Shown here in pieces: positions 53,095 to 62,396 of a DNA stretch of 64,000 bases. The stretch's first letter is position 1; the number at the start of each line of letters is the position of its first letter. Source of the stretch: Reichenbachiella agariperforans (GTDB lineage: Bacteria > Bacteroidota > Bacteroidia > Cytophagales > Cyclobacteriaceae); the NCBI RefSeq assembly GCF_900142205.1, contig NZ_FRAA01000001.1, positions 836,803-900,802 on the forward strand, given 5' to 3'. Position numbers and translations under genes: made by a program. The notes beneath the pieces were generated by a model that saw only the letters and a program-made list of their open reading frames with translations, searched no databases and had not been told where the DNA came from.

Positions 53095-53529
53095 ATGGTT
53101 AACCTTCCGATTGAGTATTCAAGCAAGCCAGTCACTCCTTTCATAGACATGAGTTTGATGAAACGATTCATTGATCAAACAGGGATAAGAGAGAAGCTCG
53201 ACGAACTGGATGTACCTGCTCTGGGTTCTAATCGTGGTTATGACCCAAAGCATATTATTGAGCGTTTCTGGTTAAGTATTTGGGGTGGGGCGAGTCTATA
53301 TGTTTATTGTGATTGGCTTAGAAGCGATGAAGTACTACAATCCAATAAACGCGGGCGTAATTCCCACCACCCATTGATGGCTTTTGTAAGCCAGACTCGT
53401 AGGATGGCCAATATCTGACTCAGGCCGGGGAATACCGAAGAGATCATGTCTTATCTAGAAGAAGAGCAGCTTAATATCCTTGTCAAGAAAAAAGTAGATA
53501 TCCGGCCAAGTGCAGCAGGTAACAAATGA
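53095..53529 (+). pseudogene. IS1380-type transposase, truncated and interrupted
   Basis: Residues 1-107 (ending at 53418) carry the N-terminal pattern of IS1380-family transposases: GIREKLDELDVPALGSNRGYD, PKHIIERFWLSIWGGAS, then DEVLQSN. A TGA at 53416-53418 interrupts it; the same frame resumes with LRPGNTEEI, the conserved 'LRxGN' segment of the family, and stops at 53529. The catalytic core is missing, so this is an internally deleted remnant. A plausible left end of the element, CCTCGATTATGCATTAGAA, begins near 53044. Confidence 0.75.
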
Positions 53530-53531
53530 TC

Positions 53532-53753
53532 ACCGTCAGCAGTGACCGTATCGATTTTTCTCACCCCATATAGGTCGGTACTCTCATGGAGCTAGTAGGC
53601 AACGTCTCCCATGTTGGCAATACGAGTATGAAAGTCCGTGTCGATATATTCGTAGAGCAGATGTACAAAAACGAGCGAGAAAAAGCCATCAGTGGAGAAT
53701 TCACTTTCGTCGCTATCGATGAGGATAAAAAGCCAGTTAGCATTCTGAAAAAC
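53532..53753 (+). pseudogene. duplicated fragment of the thioesterase gene
   Basis: 222 bases identical to 52248-52469 at all but three positions (a-to-c, c-to-t, c-to-t), with no gaps. Two changes act on the reading frame: CAA to CAC and CAG to TAG, so the fragment is not translatable. Its left end joins the transposase remnant, and its right end joins the A tract of the HU gene terminator. Confidence 0.95.
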
Positions 53754-53788
53754 AAAAAAAAAACGGTCTCACTATCGCGAGACCGTTT
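53753..53788 (-). terminator. terminator of the HU-like gene
   Basis: AAACGGTCTC and GAGACCGTTT form a 10-bp stem with ACTATCGC loop. On the minus strand a T tract of about nine follows. It lies 60 bases beyond the HU stop. Confidence 0.85.
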
Positions 53789-53849
53789 CAGGGTGTAAGA
53801 TTGAACATTGTGTTTGTCTGTTAAATGAAAATCTATACTTCGTTACTAC

Positions 53850-54263
53850 TTATGCTGCTGTCGTAGTAGATGCATCCAAAACCGCAGTTCTTTCAAAATC
53901 TAGGTTTCTCATGAGTCTCTTCAACCTTGGACCCGGACGAAACCGTATTCTAGCGTTTTTGATATTACTGACTCTAAAATCCTCCTGTGACTCTACTCCA
54001 TCACTGTTCAAGGTCATAAAGAAGGTACCCAGGTTGCTAAGCCTGACCTGTCTACCATGGACGAGTTGCATCTCTATTACCTCTATTAAAGTGGCCAATG
54101 TACCTACCACCGAGCCATAATTGAGATTAGACACTTTGCTAATAATGCTGGCCAATTCTTCGAAATTGACATCATCGCCATTGATGATTCTTGCATAAAA
54201 CTTTTTGGGGAGCGTAAGATCCCTTGGATCAACGCGCTCAGTTACTTTATATGTTACTGACAT
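53850..54263 (-). CDS. HU-like DNA-binding protein
   Basis: 137 residues. The core is HU-like (FEELASIISKVSNLNYGSVVGTLATLIEVIEMQLVHGRQVRLSNLGTFFMTLNS), with the characteristic beta-arm region reading RIRFRPGPRLKRLMRNL (RPG in place of the usual NPxT). The extended N-terminus (MSVTYKVTERVDPRDLTLPKKFYARII) and C-terminus match the large Bacteroidota HU-family subgroup. Nucleoid protein that bends DNA. Monocistronic. Confidence 0.9.
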   Translation of the reverse strand: MSVTYKVTERVDPRDLTLPKKFYARIINGDDVNFEELASIISKVSNLNYGSVVGTLATLIEVIEMQLVHGRQVRLSNLGTFFMTLNSDGVESQEDFRVSNIKNARIRFRPGPRLKRLMRNLDFERTAVLDASTTTAA

Positions 54264-54750
54264 AATTGAAAATATTTAAAAGATTAAAAAATTATTTGAT
54301 TTGTAATCCTAACTGAGCGCTCTGTGGGACACACTTGACTATCAGCAAGTTTGATACCAAAAACTAGTTCCAAAACGCTAAAATTTGTTAAAAGAACACA
54401 GACCTTTACTTAGGCTTTCGCTCTCCCTAAAAGCGGCACAGGTAGACTAGCGTTACCTTCCTCATGTGCGAACGTTACCTCCAGTCGTAGGTAACGTTAT
54501 GGTCACTCCCTGTCAACGGTACAATTGCTCCCTAGCAACGGTACCCTCACCCAAGGGTACTAGAGGCTACCCCCCTACAATACCGTACTCCTGATCCTAA
54601 CCTAACAGTAGTTTTGCCTGATGGTAACGGTACGCCAGAGACAATGCAAAACTACCAGGATACGAGTGTCCTAACCTGTCTATCCCCTACCGATCGCCAT
54701 ACCAAGCCAACTAATCGTCCTGTGACCTATAGAGACCACAGCCCGATAGA
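54264..54750. other. intergenic region with a cluster of GTTACC/GGTAAC motifs
   Basis: 487 bases. Between 54450 and 54634 GTTACC, GGTAAC, AACGGTAC or GGGTAC occur at least eight times in both orientations, including an inverted repeat AACGTTACCT...AGGTAACGTT (54471-54480 and 54489-54498). No convincing gene is present. The HU promoter and the end of the type I operon must lie here. Confidence 0.55.
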
Positions 54751-57624
54751 CTACCCCACCATCCCATGGACAAAGACTTCTACAAACGCTTTCATTTTGA
54801 TAATGATGCGCTCACCTATGGCACGGGCTTGTAGTACGCTTGGACGATTGTCTAGGCACTTGAATACTTCGTCCCTGAGGGGCTCTTGCTCGCTGTAAAT
54901 GTAAGCATCGATTAATGCTTGAAATTGTCTCTTGTCCAGATCCTCTTCCTCACAAAGTTTCTCTAAGGCCAATACCTTTTGATCCGTCCAGAACTTCTCA
55001 AATTCATCTGGTATATTGTCTACATCCTTGATTTTCGGCAAGTTCTCTTCTACGAACTTCTCAATCAGTTCCCGCTTGCTTCGGAGAGTGATTTCTCCAG
55101 TGATCATGTCTATGATGGCCTTCTTTTGTTTAGCGGCTTCTTTTGTATCAGTTAGTTTCAATCCGGCTAACAACTTCAAGATATAAGCGACATTGATTTC
55201 ATCTCGATGGATTAACTCCAGTTCAAAATCAATGTCTTCTAGGATAGATGCCTTTTCCTTTTGATGGTCACTCTTCACCTTGTCGTAAAGATCTAGATAC
55301 TTACTCTTGTAATCCTCAAAGGTCTGCTCGTCGATGGGCAAGTCATCCCAACTAAAATCTGTGAATGCTCCCAATACATTCTTGGCTCTCATCAAAGCTC
55401 TGAAGGCTTGTACAAAAGCCATTTCTTCCTCTTCACTAGGCAAGTCATCTACACTCTCGACGGTGGGCACTATGGATATAAGTCTTTCATATGCTTCGTC
55501 AAACTTCTCAGCAATGACCCCATAATCCGGCAATAATATCTCCTCTCTAGCATCTTTGTTACTGAACAGCGCAATGGCATCATCAGTCGATTTCTTGAGG
55601 TTACGAAAGCTTAGAATATTACCCTGAGACTTCTGCTCATTTAGTATCCTGTTCGTTCGTGAGAAGGCCTGTATGAGACCGTGATGTTTGAGGTGCTTGT
55701 CTACATACAGCGTATTGACTTTCTTGGCATCAAAGCCAGTCAATAGCATGTTGACCACTAACACAATATCCAATCGATCCTTGTCTTGGAAGTTAATTTT
55801 CTCGCGTTCTTTTAGTCGCTTAGACAGATCCTTGAAATAGTTCTCAAACTGTTGGCTATCCTTGGTAGAAAAACTGGTATTGTACATCTGATTGTAATCG
55901 CCGATGTAAGACTCCAACTTGTCCCGAGTATGACTGGACTTATAAGCAACCTGTGGTTCTGCAGCCAGTAGGCTATCATCAGGTAAATACCCCATAGCTT
56001 CTGAATCTTCTTCATTGGCTCCATAGGTAAAGATGGTCGCGATGCGTAGGTCATGTTCTCCAGCGGTTTTCTTTTGCTGAAATATATCATAGTAAGCCAT
56101 CACACTATCTATACTACTGACAGCAAAAATGGCAGAGTAATCCTTTCGATGAGTCTTTAGGTCATGGTAGGCAATGATGTAATCCACTATCTTTTCTAGT
56201 CGCTTGGGGGATTCTAGCACTTCTTTTTTATCAATATCCTCGACTTCTATGTCGATGAAGGTATTGCCTTTTTGTTTGTACTTACCTACGTACTCTATGC
56301 CAAATTTCAAGACATTCTGATCACGGATGGCATCTGTGATGACATACCGATGGAGACATGAACCAAACAGGTCTTTGGTGGTACGTTTACCTAATTCATT
56401 CTTGGAGGCATTGTCTGCAAAAATGGGCGTCCCTGTAAACCCAAACAACTGGCTGTTTCTAAAAAACGTGGTGATCGTCTGATGTGTGTCACCAAACTGG
56501 CTCCTGTGACATTCGTCAAAAATGAACACCATGCGCTGGTCTCGTAGATGCGCCATCCCTGCTTCGTATCGTTTCTTAGCAACGGCGTTGTTTAGCTTTT
56601 GTATAGTGGTCAGGATGAGTTTTTTATCGTCCTTGAACTGCTTGACCAAAGAGCTGGTATTGTTGGTCACATCTACACTGTCCTTCTTAAAGCTATTGAA
56701 TTCCTTCATGGTCTGATAGTCCAGATCCTTTCTGTCTACGACAAAGACCACTTTATGTACATCAGGTAAATCCATGATGATTTGACTGGCCTTGAATGAA
56801 GTCAGGGTCTTTCCTGATCCAGTCGTATGCCAGATGTATCCATTGTCTTTGCCTGAATGCACTTGCCTGACTATTGCTTCCGCAGCATAAAACTGGTAGG
56901 GTCTCAATACCATCAGTATTTTGTGTGCTTCACTATGCACCACATATTGGGAGATCATGTGTCCCAAGTGGTCGGTATTCAAAAAATCAGTCGCAAAGGC
57001 ACTGAGTTCAGTGATCTTTTGGTTGTTCTCCTTGGCCCAAAATATGGTCTGCTTGAAGGTAAGGGTAGAGATCGGATTGTTAGCGTAGTACTTGGTATTG
57101 ACTCCATTGCTGATCACAAAGAGTTGCACATACTGGAACAGCCCATGGTTAGTCCAGAATGAATGTCTCTGATAGCGATTGATTTGATTGAATGCCTCTT
57201 TGAGTTCTAGTCCTCTTCGCTTGAGTTCGATCTGTACAAGCGGGAGACCATTGATTAGAATAGTGACATCATAGCGGTTCTTAAAACTGCCCTCTTGCGC
57301 GATTTGATTGGTAACTTGATACAGATTATTACTCCAGTACTCATTGTCAAAGAAGCGTACATAGACGCTCTCTCCATCGTCCTTGGTAAGCTGAAATCTA
57401 TCTCTTAGGGTCTTTGCTTTCTCGAAGATGTTGCCCTTGCCAAGGTGATTGAGGATGGCACCAAATTCCTTATCAGTAAAAGAGGTTTGATTAAACTTCT
57501 CTAGCTGACTTTTTAGATTAGCTAGGAGCATTTCCTCGTCTTGAATGATCACACGATCATAACCAAGATCAGTCAATTGCTTGACCAGGTTGTTTTCTAA
57601 TATGGCTTCAGGTTGGGCTGTCAT
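54751..57624 (-). CDS. hsdR: type I restriction enzyme, R subunit
   Basis: 957 residues from the ATG at 57624, which overlaps the abi stop (ATGA); a TTG at 57630 is open but disregarded. N-terminal nuclease: VTILINGLPLVQIELKRRG carries the D...ExK catalytic core. Then a helicase: HTTGSGKTLTSF (Walker A), FIFDECHRSQFGD (DECH box), FTGTPIFAD and the later motif VVNMLLTGFDAKKVNTLYVDKHLKHHGLIQAFSRTNR. It translocates and cuts unmodified DNA together with HsdM and HsdS encoded upstream in the operon but separated from them by three other genes. Confidence 0.95.
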   Translation of the reverse strand: MTAQPEAILENNLVKQLTDLGYDRVIIQDEEMLLANLKSQLEKFNQTSFTDKEFGAILNHLGKGNIFEKAKTLRDRFQLTKDDGESVYVRFFDNEYWSNNLYQVTNQIAQEGSFKNRYDVTILINGLPLVQIELKRRGLELKEAFNQINRYQRHSFWTNHGLFQYVQLFVISNGVNTKYYANNPISTLTFKQTIFWAKENNQKITELSAFATDFLNTDHLGHMISQYVVHSEAHKILMVLRPYQFYAAEAIVRQVHSGKDNGYIWHTTGSGKTLTSFKASQIIMDLPDVHKVVFVVDRKDLDYQTMKEFNSFKKDSVDVTNNTSSLVKQFKDDKKLILTTIQKLNNAVAKKRYEAGMAHLRDQRMVFIFDECHRSQFGDTHQTITTFFRNSQLFGFTGTPIFADNASKNELGKRTTKDLFGSCLHRYVITDAIRDQNVLKFGIEYVGKYKQKGNTFIDIEVEDIDKKEVLESPKRLEKIVDYIIAYHDLKTHRKDYSAIFAVSSIDSVMAYYDIFQQKKTAGEHDLRIATIFTYGANEEDSEAMGYLPDDSLLAAEPQVAYKSSHTRDKLESYIGDYNQMYNTSFSTKDSQQFENYFKDLSKRLKEREKINFQDKDRLDIVLVVNMLLTGFDAKKVNTLYVDKHLKHHGLIQAFSRTNRILNEQKSQGNILSFRNLKKSTDDAIALFSNKDAREEILLPDYGVIAEKFDEAYERLISIVPTVESVDDLPSEEEEMAFVQAFRALMRAKNVLGAFTDFSWDDLPIDEQTFEDYKSKYLDLYDKVKSDHQKEKASILEDIDFELELIHRDEINVAYILKLLAGLKLTDTKEAAKQKKAIIDMITGEITLRSKRELIEKFVEENLPKIKDVDNIPDEFEKFWTDQKVLALEKLCEEEDLDKRQFQALIDAYIYSEQEPLRDEVFKCLDNRPSVLQARAIGERIIIKMKAFVEVFVHGMVG

Positions 57625-58520
57625 TTCCAAAGAGTTGTTTTATCCCAGTCTTTTAAAAATCCCAGCTTATGAATTTGAATGGTGGGGTTTTCTTGGATCA
57701 ATTTAATAATCTTTGATTTCACTTGATGATTTGGAGTGACCTTATCACAAAGATAAATCATGGTTGATATGATGAGAAAAGGTCTTTTCGTTTGTAGTGG
57801 ATCAAGTGGCTTGTCAAACCAATTACCTTTGGGGTTACGAATGGATTCTACAGGTCTCTTGACCATGTTTCTACTCCAGAGTCTGGAATGATGCGCTATA
57901 ATATTACGAACGTATACGATTGCTTCCAGCCAACTGGAAAGCTCATTGTGAAGGTTTAAACCTAAGCCATTGGCGATTTTTGCTTTCTCTGGCAAGTGAT
58001 GACCCAATGACTTGTAGATTTTTGACAAGGTACCCAAGGATGCTATTTCAAGCAACTTCCATGATTCAGGATCGTCATTGGGAAAACGCCTCTTATGATC
58101 GACAATGAAAACCTCTTGACTATATCCAAATTCTTTCATCAAGCTCGTGAGGTTTTTGGCATGAATAATCGTATTGGGAAACAAGTTGGCGTCCTGATAC
58201 CATAGCGAACCATAAGACAGCGATAGATGATAAATCATCTGAGTACGAAGAGCAATTTCTATTCTTTCGATGGCATCAAATAATATTAATCTCAAATGCC
58301 GATCAAAATTATATCGATCGATCACGTCTTCGAAATAACTATTAGGATGAAATTTGTGTTTAGAGAAATCAAGCTGCATGTCCCACCAGTAGCCTTTGAG
58401 GCGATAGTAGCTGATATTTGCTAAGAAATGTGAGGCTGTGATCTCATTCCTAAAAAGCATCCCTCTGCTTTTGAGAAGTTGGATTTGGTTTGCTATGGTG
58501 TAGGGCTCTTTATGAGCCAT
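57621..58520 (-). CDS. Abi_2 (AbiD/AbiF-like) protein with HEPN RNase motif
   Basis: 299 residues, matching the Abi_2 family from start to end: YTIANQIQLLKSRGM, ISYYRLKGYWW, FEDVIDRYNFDRHLRLILFDAIERIEIALRTQMIYHLS, and YVRNIIAHHSRLWSRN. The last contains the HEPN Rx4-6H motif, Arg205-N-I-I-A-His210, suggesting metal-independent RNase activity. Known Abi_2 proteins abort phage infection. Four-base overlap with hsdR start; probably co-transcribed with hsdR. An 88-base repeat precedes it by 55 bases and may carry its own promoter (TATATTTG). Confidence 0.9.
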   Translation of the reverse strand: MAHKEPYTIANQIQLLKSRGMLFRNEITASHFLANISYYRLKGYWWDMQLDFSKHKFHPNSYFEDVIDRYNFDRHLRLILFDAIERIEIALRTQMIYHLSLSYGSLWYQDANLFPNTIIHAKNLTSLMKEFGYSQEVFIVDHKRRFPNDDPESWKLLEIASLGTLSKIYKSLGHHLPEKAKIANGLGLNLHNELSSWLEAIVYVRNIIAHHSRLWSRNMVKRPVESIRNPKGNWFDKPLDPLQTKRPFLIISTMIYLCDKVTPNHQVKSKIIKLIQENPTIQIHKLGFLKDWDKTTLWK

Positions 58521-58574
58521 AGCTAGATAAAAAAAATGACCCGCGAGCAGTTCTTATGGTATGCAACACGGGTT

Positions 58575-58662
58575 CTGTTGATGCAAATATATACGGCATA
58601 TATGTATTTTGTGTTGGAAAATGAAAAAATATAGTCTGCATGGCTTCAGGTTGGTGCGACAT
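58575..58662. repeat. 88-base direct repeat, copy 1, upstream of the first Abi gene
   Basis: Matches 59734-59821 with three mismatches. It contains TATATTTG on the minus strand (58584-58591), fitting the -7 consensus, and a palindromic ATATATGCCGTATAT-like core. It stands 55-60 bases before the abi ATG. Confidence 0.9.
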
Positions 58663-58665
58663 AGT

Positions 58666-59613
58666 CTAGTTCCAAAGAGGTTCATTTTGCCAATCTAACA
58701 TTTTTCCAGTTTTATCTGAAGGGATGCCTAAATACCGTATCGGCACACCTTGATATTTTTTAAAAAGTGCTACTAACTTGTTTTTAAAATGGTTGCTCGG
58801 GTTGGCATTTTTCATTAAATATTGAATGACACATAAAGCATAAAATGTTCTTGAATTATTATTGAATTGAGCATCTAACCAAGGCAACCTTGGCTTTTTC
58901 AAGATGTCCGGCTTAATGGCAAAGTTTCTATTCCACAACCTGGAATGATGTGCGCATATATTTCTCATATAGGTCAATGCGTGTAACCAAGAAGTAAATA
59001 CCTTATGAGGAAGCTTGAAAAAATCAGCAACGCCTTGTTTGTCACTATTGTTTTTTAATCCATCATACACTCTGGACAGTTCTCCGATAGTCAACAGTTC
59101 CAAACACATCCAAGCAGGAGGATTGGCTGGCGAGCTATAAGTATCCATGTAATGTTTGATAAACACTTCTGGATGTTTGGCCGATCGTGCTTTTGAGACG
59201 ATCTTTTGTAAGTCATTGAATGGATCGATAGTAAACTTATTTTTCACCTGAAAGGCAGGTTTGAATATGCGTTGATCATCTTGCCAATGTGCATTCTTAT
59301 ACTTCATAGAGAGGACAGAGATCAATTGTGTCCTTATAGCTATTTCTATCCTTTCGATACAATCAAACACCAACAAGCGAAGCTCTCTATCAAATGTATA
59401 AGTATCAAGTATGTTGTCAAACGTGGTGCCCGGATTGAATTGATCCTTGTCTTTTTGATAAGGGAGAAAAAATACACTTAATCGGTAATAACTTATTTGC
59501 TGAAAGTAGCTCGTCGCTTTATGATCATCGTCAACAATCAATCCACGGCTTTTGATAAGATTTAGCTGCTCCTCATAGGACAATGGAACCTTTGCGTATT
59601 TTTTCTTACCCAT
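58666..59613 (-). CDS. second Abi_2 protein with HEPN RNase motif
   Basis: ATG at 59613 (MGKKKYAKVPLSYEEQLNLI) is preferred to the frame opening at 59745, giving 315 residues. Same family order as the neighbour: LIKSRGLIVDDD, ISYYRLSVFFLPY, FDNILDTYTFDRELRLLVFDCIERIEIAIRTQLIS, and YMRNICAHHSRLWNRN, with HEPN motif Arg217-N-I-C-A-His222. The two Abi proteins share motifs but have diverged strongly, so this is an old duplication or parallel acquisition, unlike their near-identical upstream repeats. Confidence 0.9.
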   Translation of the reverse strand: MGKKKYAKVPLSYEEQLNLIKSRGLIVDDDHKATSYFQQISYYRLSVFFLPYQKDKDQFNPGTTFDNILDTYTFDRELRLLVFDCIERIEIAIRTQLISVLSMKYKNAHWQDDQRIFKPAFQVKNKFTIDPFNDLQKIVSKARSAKHPEVFIKHYMDTYSSPANPPAWMCLELLTIGELSRVYDGLKNNSDKQGVADFFKLPHKVFTSWLHALTYMRNICAHHSRLWNRNFAIKPDILKKPRLPWLDAQFNNNSRTFYALCVIQYLMKNANPSNHFKNKLVALFKKYQGVPIRYLGIPSDKTGKMLDWQNEPLWN

Positions 59614-59733
59614 CACACAAAGGCTTATAAACGAAAAAACCTCCCAAGTGTGCATCAGAGAGAGGCAAGGAAGGTATATTATCTTTAAAAGACACGCCCT
59701 GGGACGCTGATCTGACGGGTAGCGCGGCGTGTA

Positions 59734-59821
59734 CTGTTGAGGCAAATATATACGGCATATATGTATTTTGTGTTGGAAAATGAAAAAATATAGTTTGCAT
59801 GGCTTCTGGTTGGTGCGACAT
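59734..59821. repeat. 88-base direct repeat, copy 2, upstream of the second Abi gene
   Basis: Copy of 58575-58662 with three differences, TATATTTG at 59743-59750 (minus strand). It starts 120 bases before the ATG at 59613. The gap 59614-59918 otherwise holds nothing. Confidence 0.9.
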
Positions 59822-59918
59822 TTAACTTGACTTTAGTTCAAATCTCATATTCACAGCTTACTTTTTTATGCGAACATCTTTCTAGACAGTTTGAAGATAA
59901 GTGATGTTTTAAAGAGTT

Positions 59919-61115
59919 TTAAGAAATACTGATTTTTTCGATATCAGACAGTGGGACTTTGCATGCAAGGGCCAAGTTGCTCAGCTTAGTGACAACTTCC
60001 TCAATCATATTATTCCTCTCGGATTCGTCGAACAGTTTTACTTTCTCCTCTGTCTTTTCAAAGGATAGAATGTTCTGAGAGTATGGCCAATAAAAGGTCT
60101 CCTTAAATCCGCTTTGGAATATGTCTATTTTTGAGCACCTACTCTTTATCAAATCCCTATCCCAGAAATCTTTCTGAGCATGAATACCATAGATGGTAGG
60201 TTGAGTCCAGATTTTAGATTGTCCTTCCAGTTTTATCCGAATGCCTCCCCAATCTTTATATGATATGCTAAGTCCCTTCCAGTTTTGATCCAGTTGATCA
60301 TCTACAATAATTTCCCAACCCTCCTTCAACGTCTCACTCAAAAGTGATTTCACACCTAGTAGAAATGAATGGATGGCATCAATTTCTACATTAATCAAAC
60401 TAGACTCTATGGCTTTAGCAGACAAGTAGTCATTAGCAATCAATTCTTTAATTTCCTTTTCCATTTGACTATCGCTTAATTGGTTGGTGAGTTTCTTAAT
60501 CAATAATATGTATTGTTTGATGGATTCACGTAAGATGGGCTGATCTGCAGCTTCTTTCATGCACTTCTCTAGCCATCCAGTGATCGAATGGTGGTAAGAG
60601 ATACAATGATAGTCTTGCTCCTCTATCAATTCGCCTTTACTATCTTCAGAGGCTCCTTTGCCATCAAGCGTGAGATAATATACTTTGTTGGATTCCTTGT
60701 TGTGATTGACGTATCGGAGTATTTGAGCCTCTTGGTCTCCAGCGTATATCTTATTCTCTATGGAAATTGAATTTCCCTTTGAGTCGGATATGTAGATGTC
60801 TATTCTTCCACCTGATTGGTTTACTGTATTTCTAGCTCCTATATGTTTTTCTATAGTCAACTGGGCAGATTCCAACTGCAGGTCGCCCTGATAATCTATC
60901 TCCTCCAAGAATAGTGATAAGAAGGTGGTATTGAATAAATGACTTCCTTTAGGATTGAGTAATTCACCCAAAAAGGCTGAATGCGTTTCATTTTCTTTAG
61001 ACTCCATCTTGAGAATAGAGAAGACATTGAAATTTTCCCCACGGAGTGTTGCTAGCTCAGTTTGCCGTAACCTGATTCGTTTGGTACTTGCTAATAATGA
61101 TTTAATTCCTTCCAT
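59919..61115 (-). CDS. PD-(D/E)XK nuclease family protein (PDDEXK_4-like)
   Basis: 398 residues. N-terminal helices (NFNVFSILKMESKENETHSAFLGELLNPKG) match the PDDEXK_4 family, with the catalytic core GGRIDIYISDSKGNSISIENK: Asp106, Glu120 and Lys122 (D...ExK). Remaining C-terminal half is beta-rich and unrecognised. Follows hsdS by 5 bases, so is translated as part of the hsdM-hsdS transcript. Probably an extra defence nuclease or a regulator of the type I enzyme; role unproven. Confidence 0.85.
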   Translation of the reverse strand: MEGIKSLLASTKRIRLRQTELATLRGENFNVFSILKMESKENETHSAFLGELLNPKGSHLFNTTFLSLFLEEIDYQGDLQLESAQLTIEKHIGARNTVNQSGGRIDIYISDSKGNSISIENKIYAGDQEAQILRYVNHNKESNKVYYLTLDGKGASEDSKGELIEEQDYHCISYHHSITGWLEKCMKEAADQPILRESIKQYILLIKKLTNQLSDSQMEKEIKELIANDYLSAKAIESSLINVEIDAIHSFLLGVKSLLSETLKEGWEIIVDDQLDQNWKGLSISYKDWGGIRIKLEGQSKIWTQPTIYGIHAQKDFWDRDLIKSRCSKIDIFQSGFKETFYWPYSQNILSFEKTEEKVKLFDESERNNMIEEVVTKLSNLALACKVPLSDIEKISIS

Positions 61116-61120
61116 AGTTT

Positions 61121-62395
61121 CTACACAAACATCCCCTGCAGCAGCCCCTTCTTAAAGGTCTGCGTATGGGTGATTTGATGGTTTACGGTTTCTATCTTTT
61201 GGTCTAGGCTGCTGAGATAGGTGGCGATTTTTTGTTGTTCTTCAAGACAAGGAAAAGGAATCATAAATTCATTAATCTGTTTTGCACTAATATGTGGAAT
61301 TCCAGAACTTGTATTTACCACATCAACGTACTTATGAAATCTTGAAGAAAATATGTGCTGATAGATGTATTCTAAACTTGCCGTTTCCTTTGTCCTGATT
61401 CTAGCTACTCTTTGAATTAATATAGAGCCTTCATCTCTCTTACTTATTATGGCGCAATTCTTTCCAACTTTTGAGCCATCCATTCCCAAAACTAAGTCTC
61501 CAGTTTTTAGAACATATTTATCAAGTTTATCTATCGAACCAATAAAATACTTATCAATTTCAACACTGTGCCTGACAAAGCCCTCAGTAATATTTATGCC
61601 TCTTAAGATAGGAGTCCCAATCTTTTCGTCAACCATTTCAGGACCTTTGATTGCAATACCAGAAATTAATTCAATATGTTTCCCAATCCCAATTTCCTCC
61701 CAATCTGGGTAGTTGTTTCCATTGTAATCTTTGAATCGGATCTCCTGAGCAAAGAGCTTTTGCATGACGCCTTTTTTGTATTGCGCTAGGAGGGACTTCT
61801 TGCGAGTGAGCTGCTGAATCTTCTCATCTACAGCTGTTAGGAACGAAGCGATTTTTTGCTGTTCGGGGAGGGTCGTTGTCTTAATCAATACAGAGCTGAG
61901 AGAATCTTGACCAACATTATATCTGGTACTACCTCCACTCTTCGTTGTTATTTCCTTTCTAGCTGGAGAAGTTTTAAGGAGATAATTCATGAATAAAGGA
62001 TCGTAATCAAGTTTCCCTTTACCCCTTATTACAAATCCTCCAAAGACTGCACTTTGATTTTTATCGATATAAATATTCGCCTGCCCTACTTCTTCTCTTG
62101 TTTCAGAACTTCTTTGAAATAGAACATCACCATATCCAACTTCATTCTTTTTAAATTCCTTTTCAGACACTTCTACTGACCCTATTATGCTGTCATAGGT
62201 AATAGGCGTTTCATTAATTATATCAAGAACGTTTATGAATTTAACTCCACTTCCATACTTATCCTTGTCAGAGTTTAATCCGTTCTTAAATGTGAATAAT
62301 TCACCCAGAAGTAAATTATTCCACTCCCCCTCAAACTCCTTAAACCTAAGTTTAGGAATCAGACTCACCTCTTTTTTATTTGCTACTGCTTCCAT
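61121..62395 (-). CDS. hsdS: type I restriction-modification specificity subunit
   Basis: 424 residues with two target recognition domains (about 15-175 and 220-400) joined and followed by the conserved helices LPEQQKIASFLTAVDEKIQQL (central) and LEEQQKIATYLSSLDQKIETV (terminal). Two TRDs set the bipartite DNA target. One base after the hsdM stop, thus tightly coupled. TRD sequences could not be matched to a known target by eye. Confidence 0.95.
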   Translation of the reverse strand: MEAVANKKEVSLIPKLRFKEFEGEWNNLLLGELFTFKNGLNSDKDKYGSGVKFINVLDIINETPITYDSIIGSVEVSEKEFKKNEVGYGDVLFQRSSETREEVGQANIYIDKNQSAVFGGFVIRGKGKLDYDPLFMNYLLKTSPARKEITTKSGGSTRYNVGQDSLSSVLIKTTTLPEQQKIASFLTAVDEKIQQLTRKKSLLAQYKKGVMQKLFAQEIRFKDYNGNNYPDWEEIGIGKHIELISGIAIKGPEMVDEKIGTPILRGINITEGFVRHSVEIDKYFIGSIDKLDKYVLKTGDLVLGMDGSKVGKNCAIISKRDEGSILIQRVARIRTKETASLEYIYQHIFSSRFHKYVDVVNTSSGIPHISAKQINEFMIPFPCLEEQQKIATYLSSLDQKIETVNHQITHTQTFKKGLLQGMFV

Positions 62396-62396
62396 C

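Noticed and set aside
54614-54898. Plus-strand frame overlapping the hsdR end
   Set aside because: Composition is not protein-like, it overlaps the well supported hsdR C-terminus, and no start context is seen.
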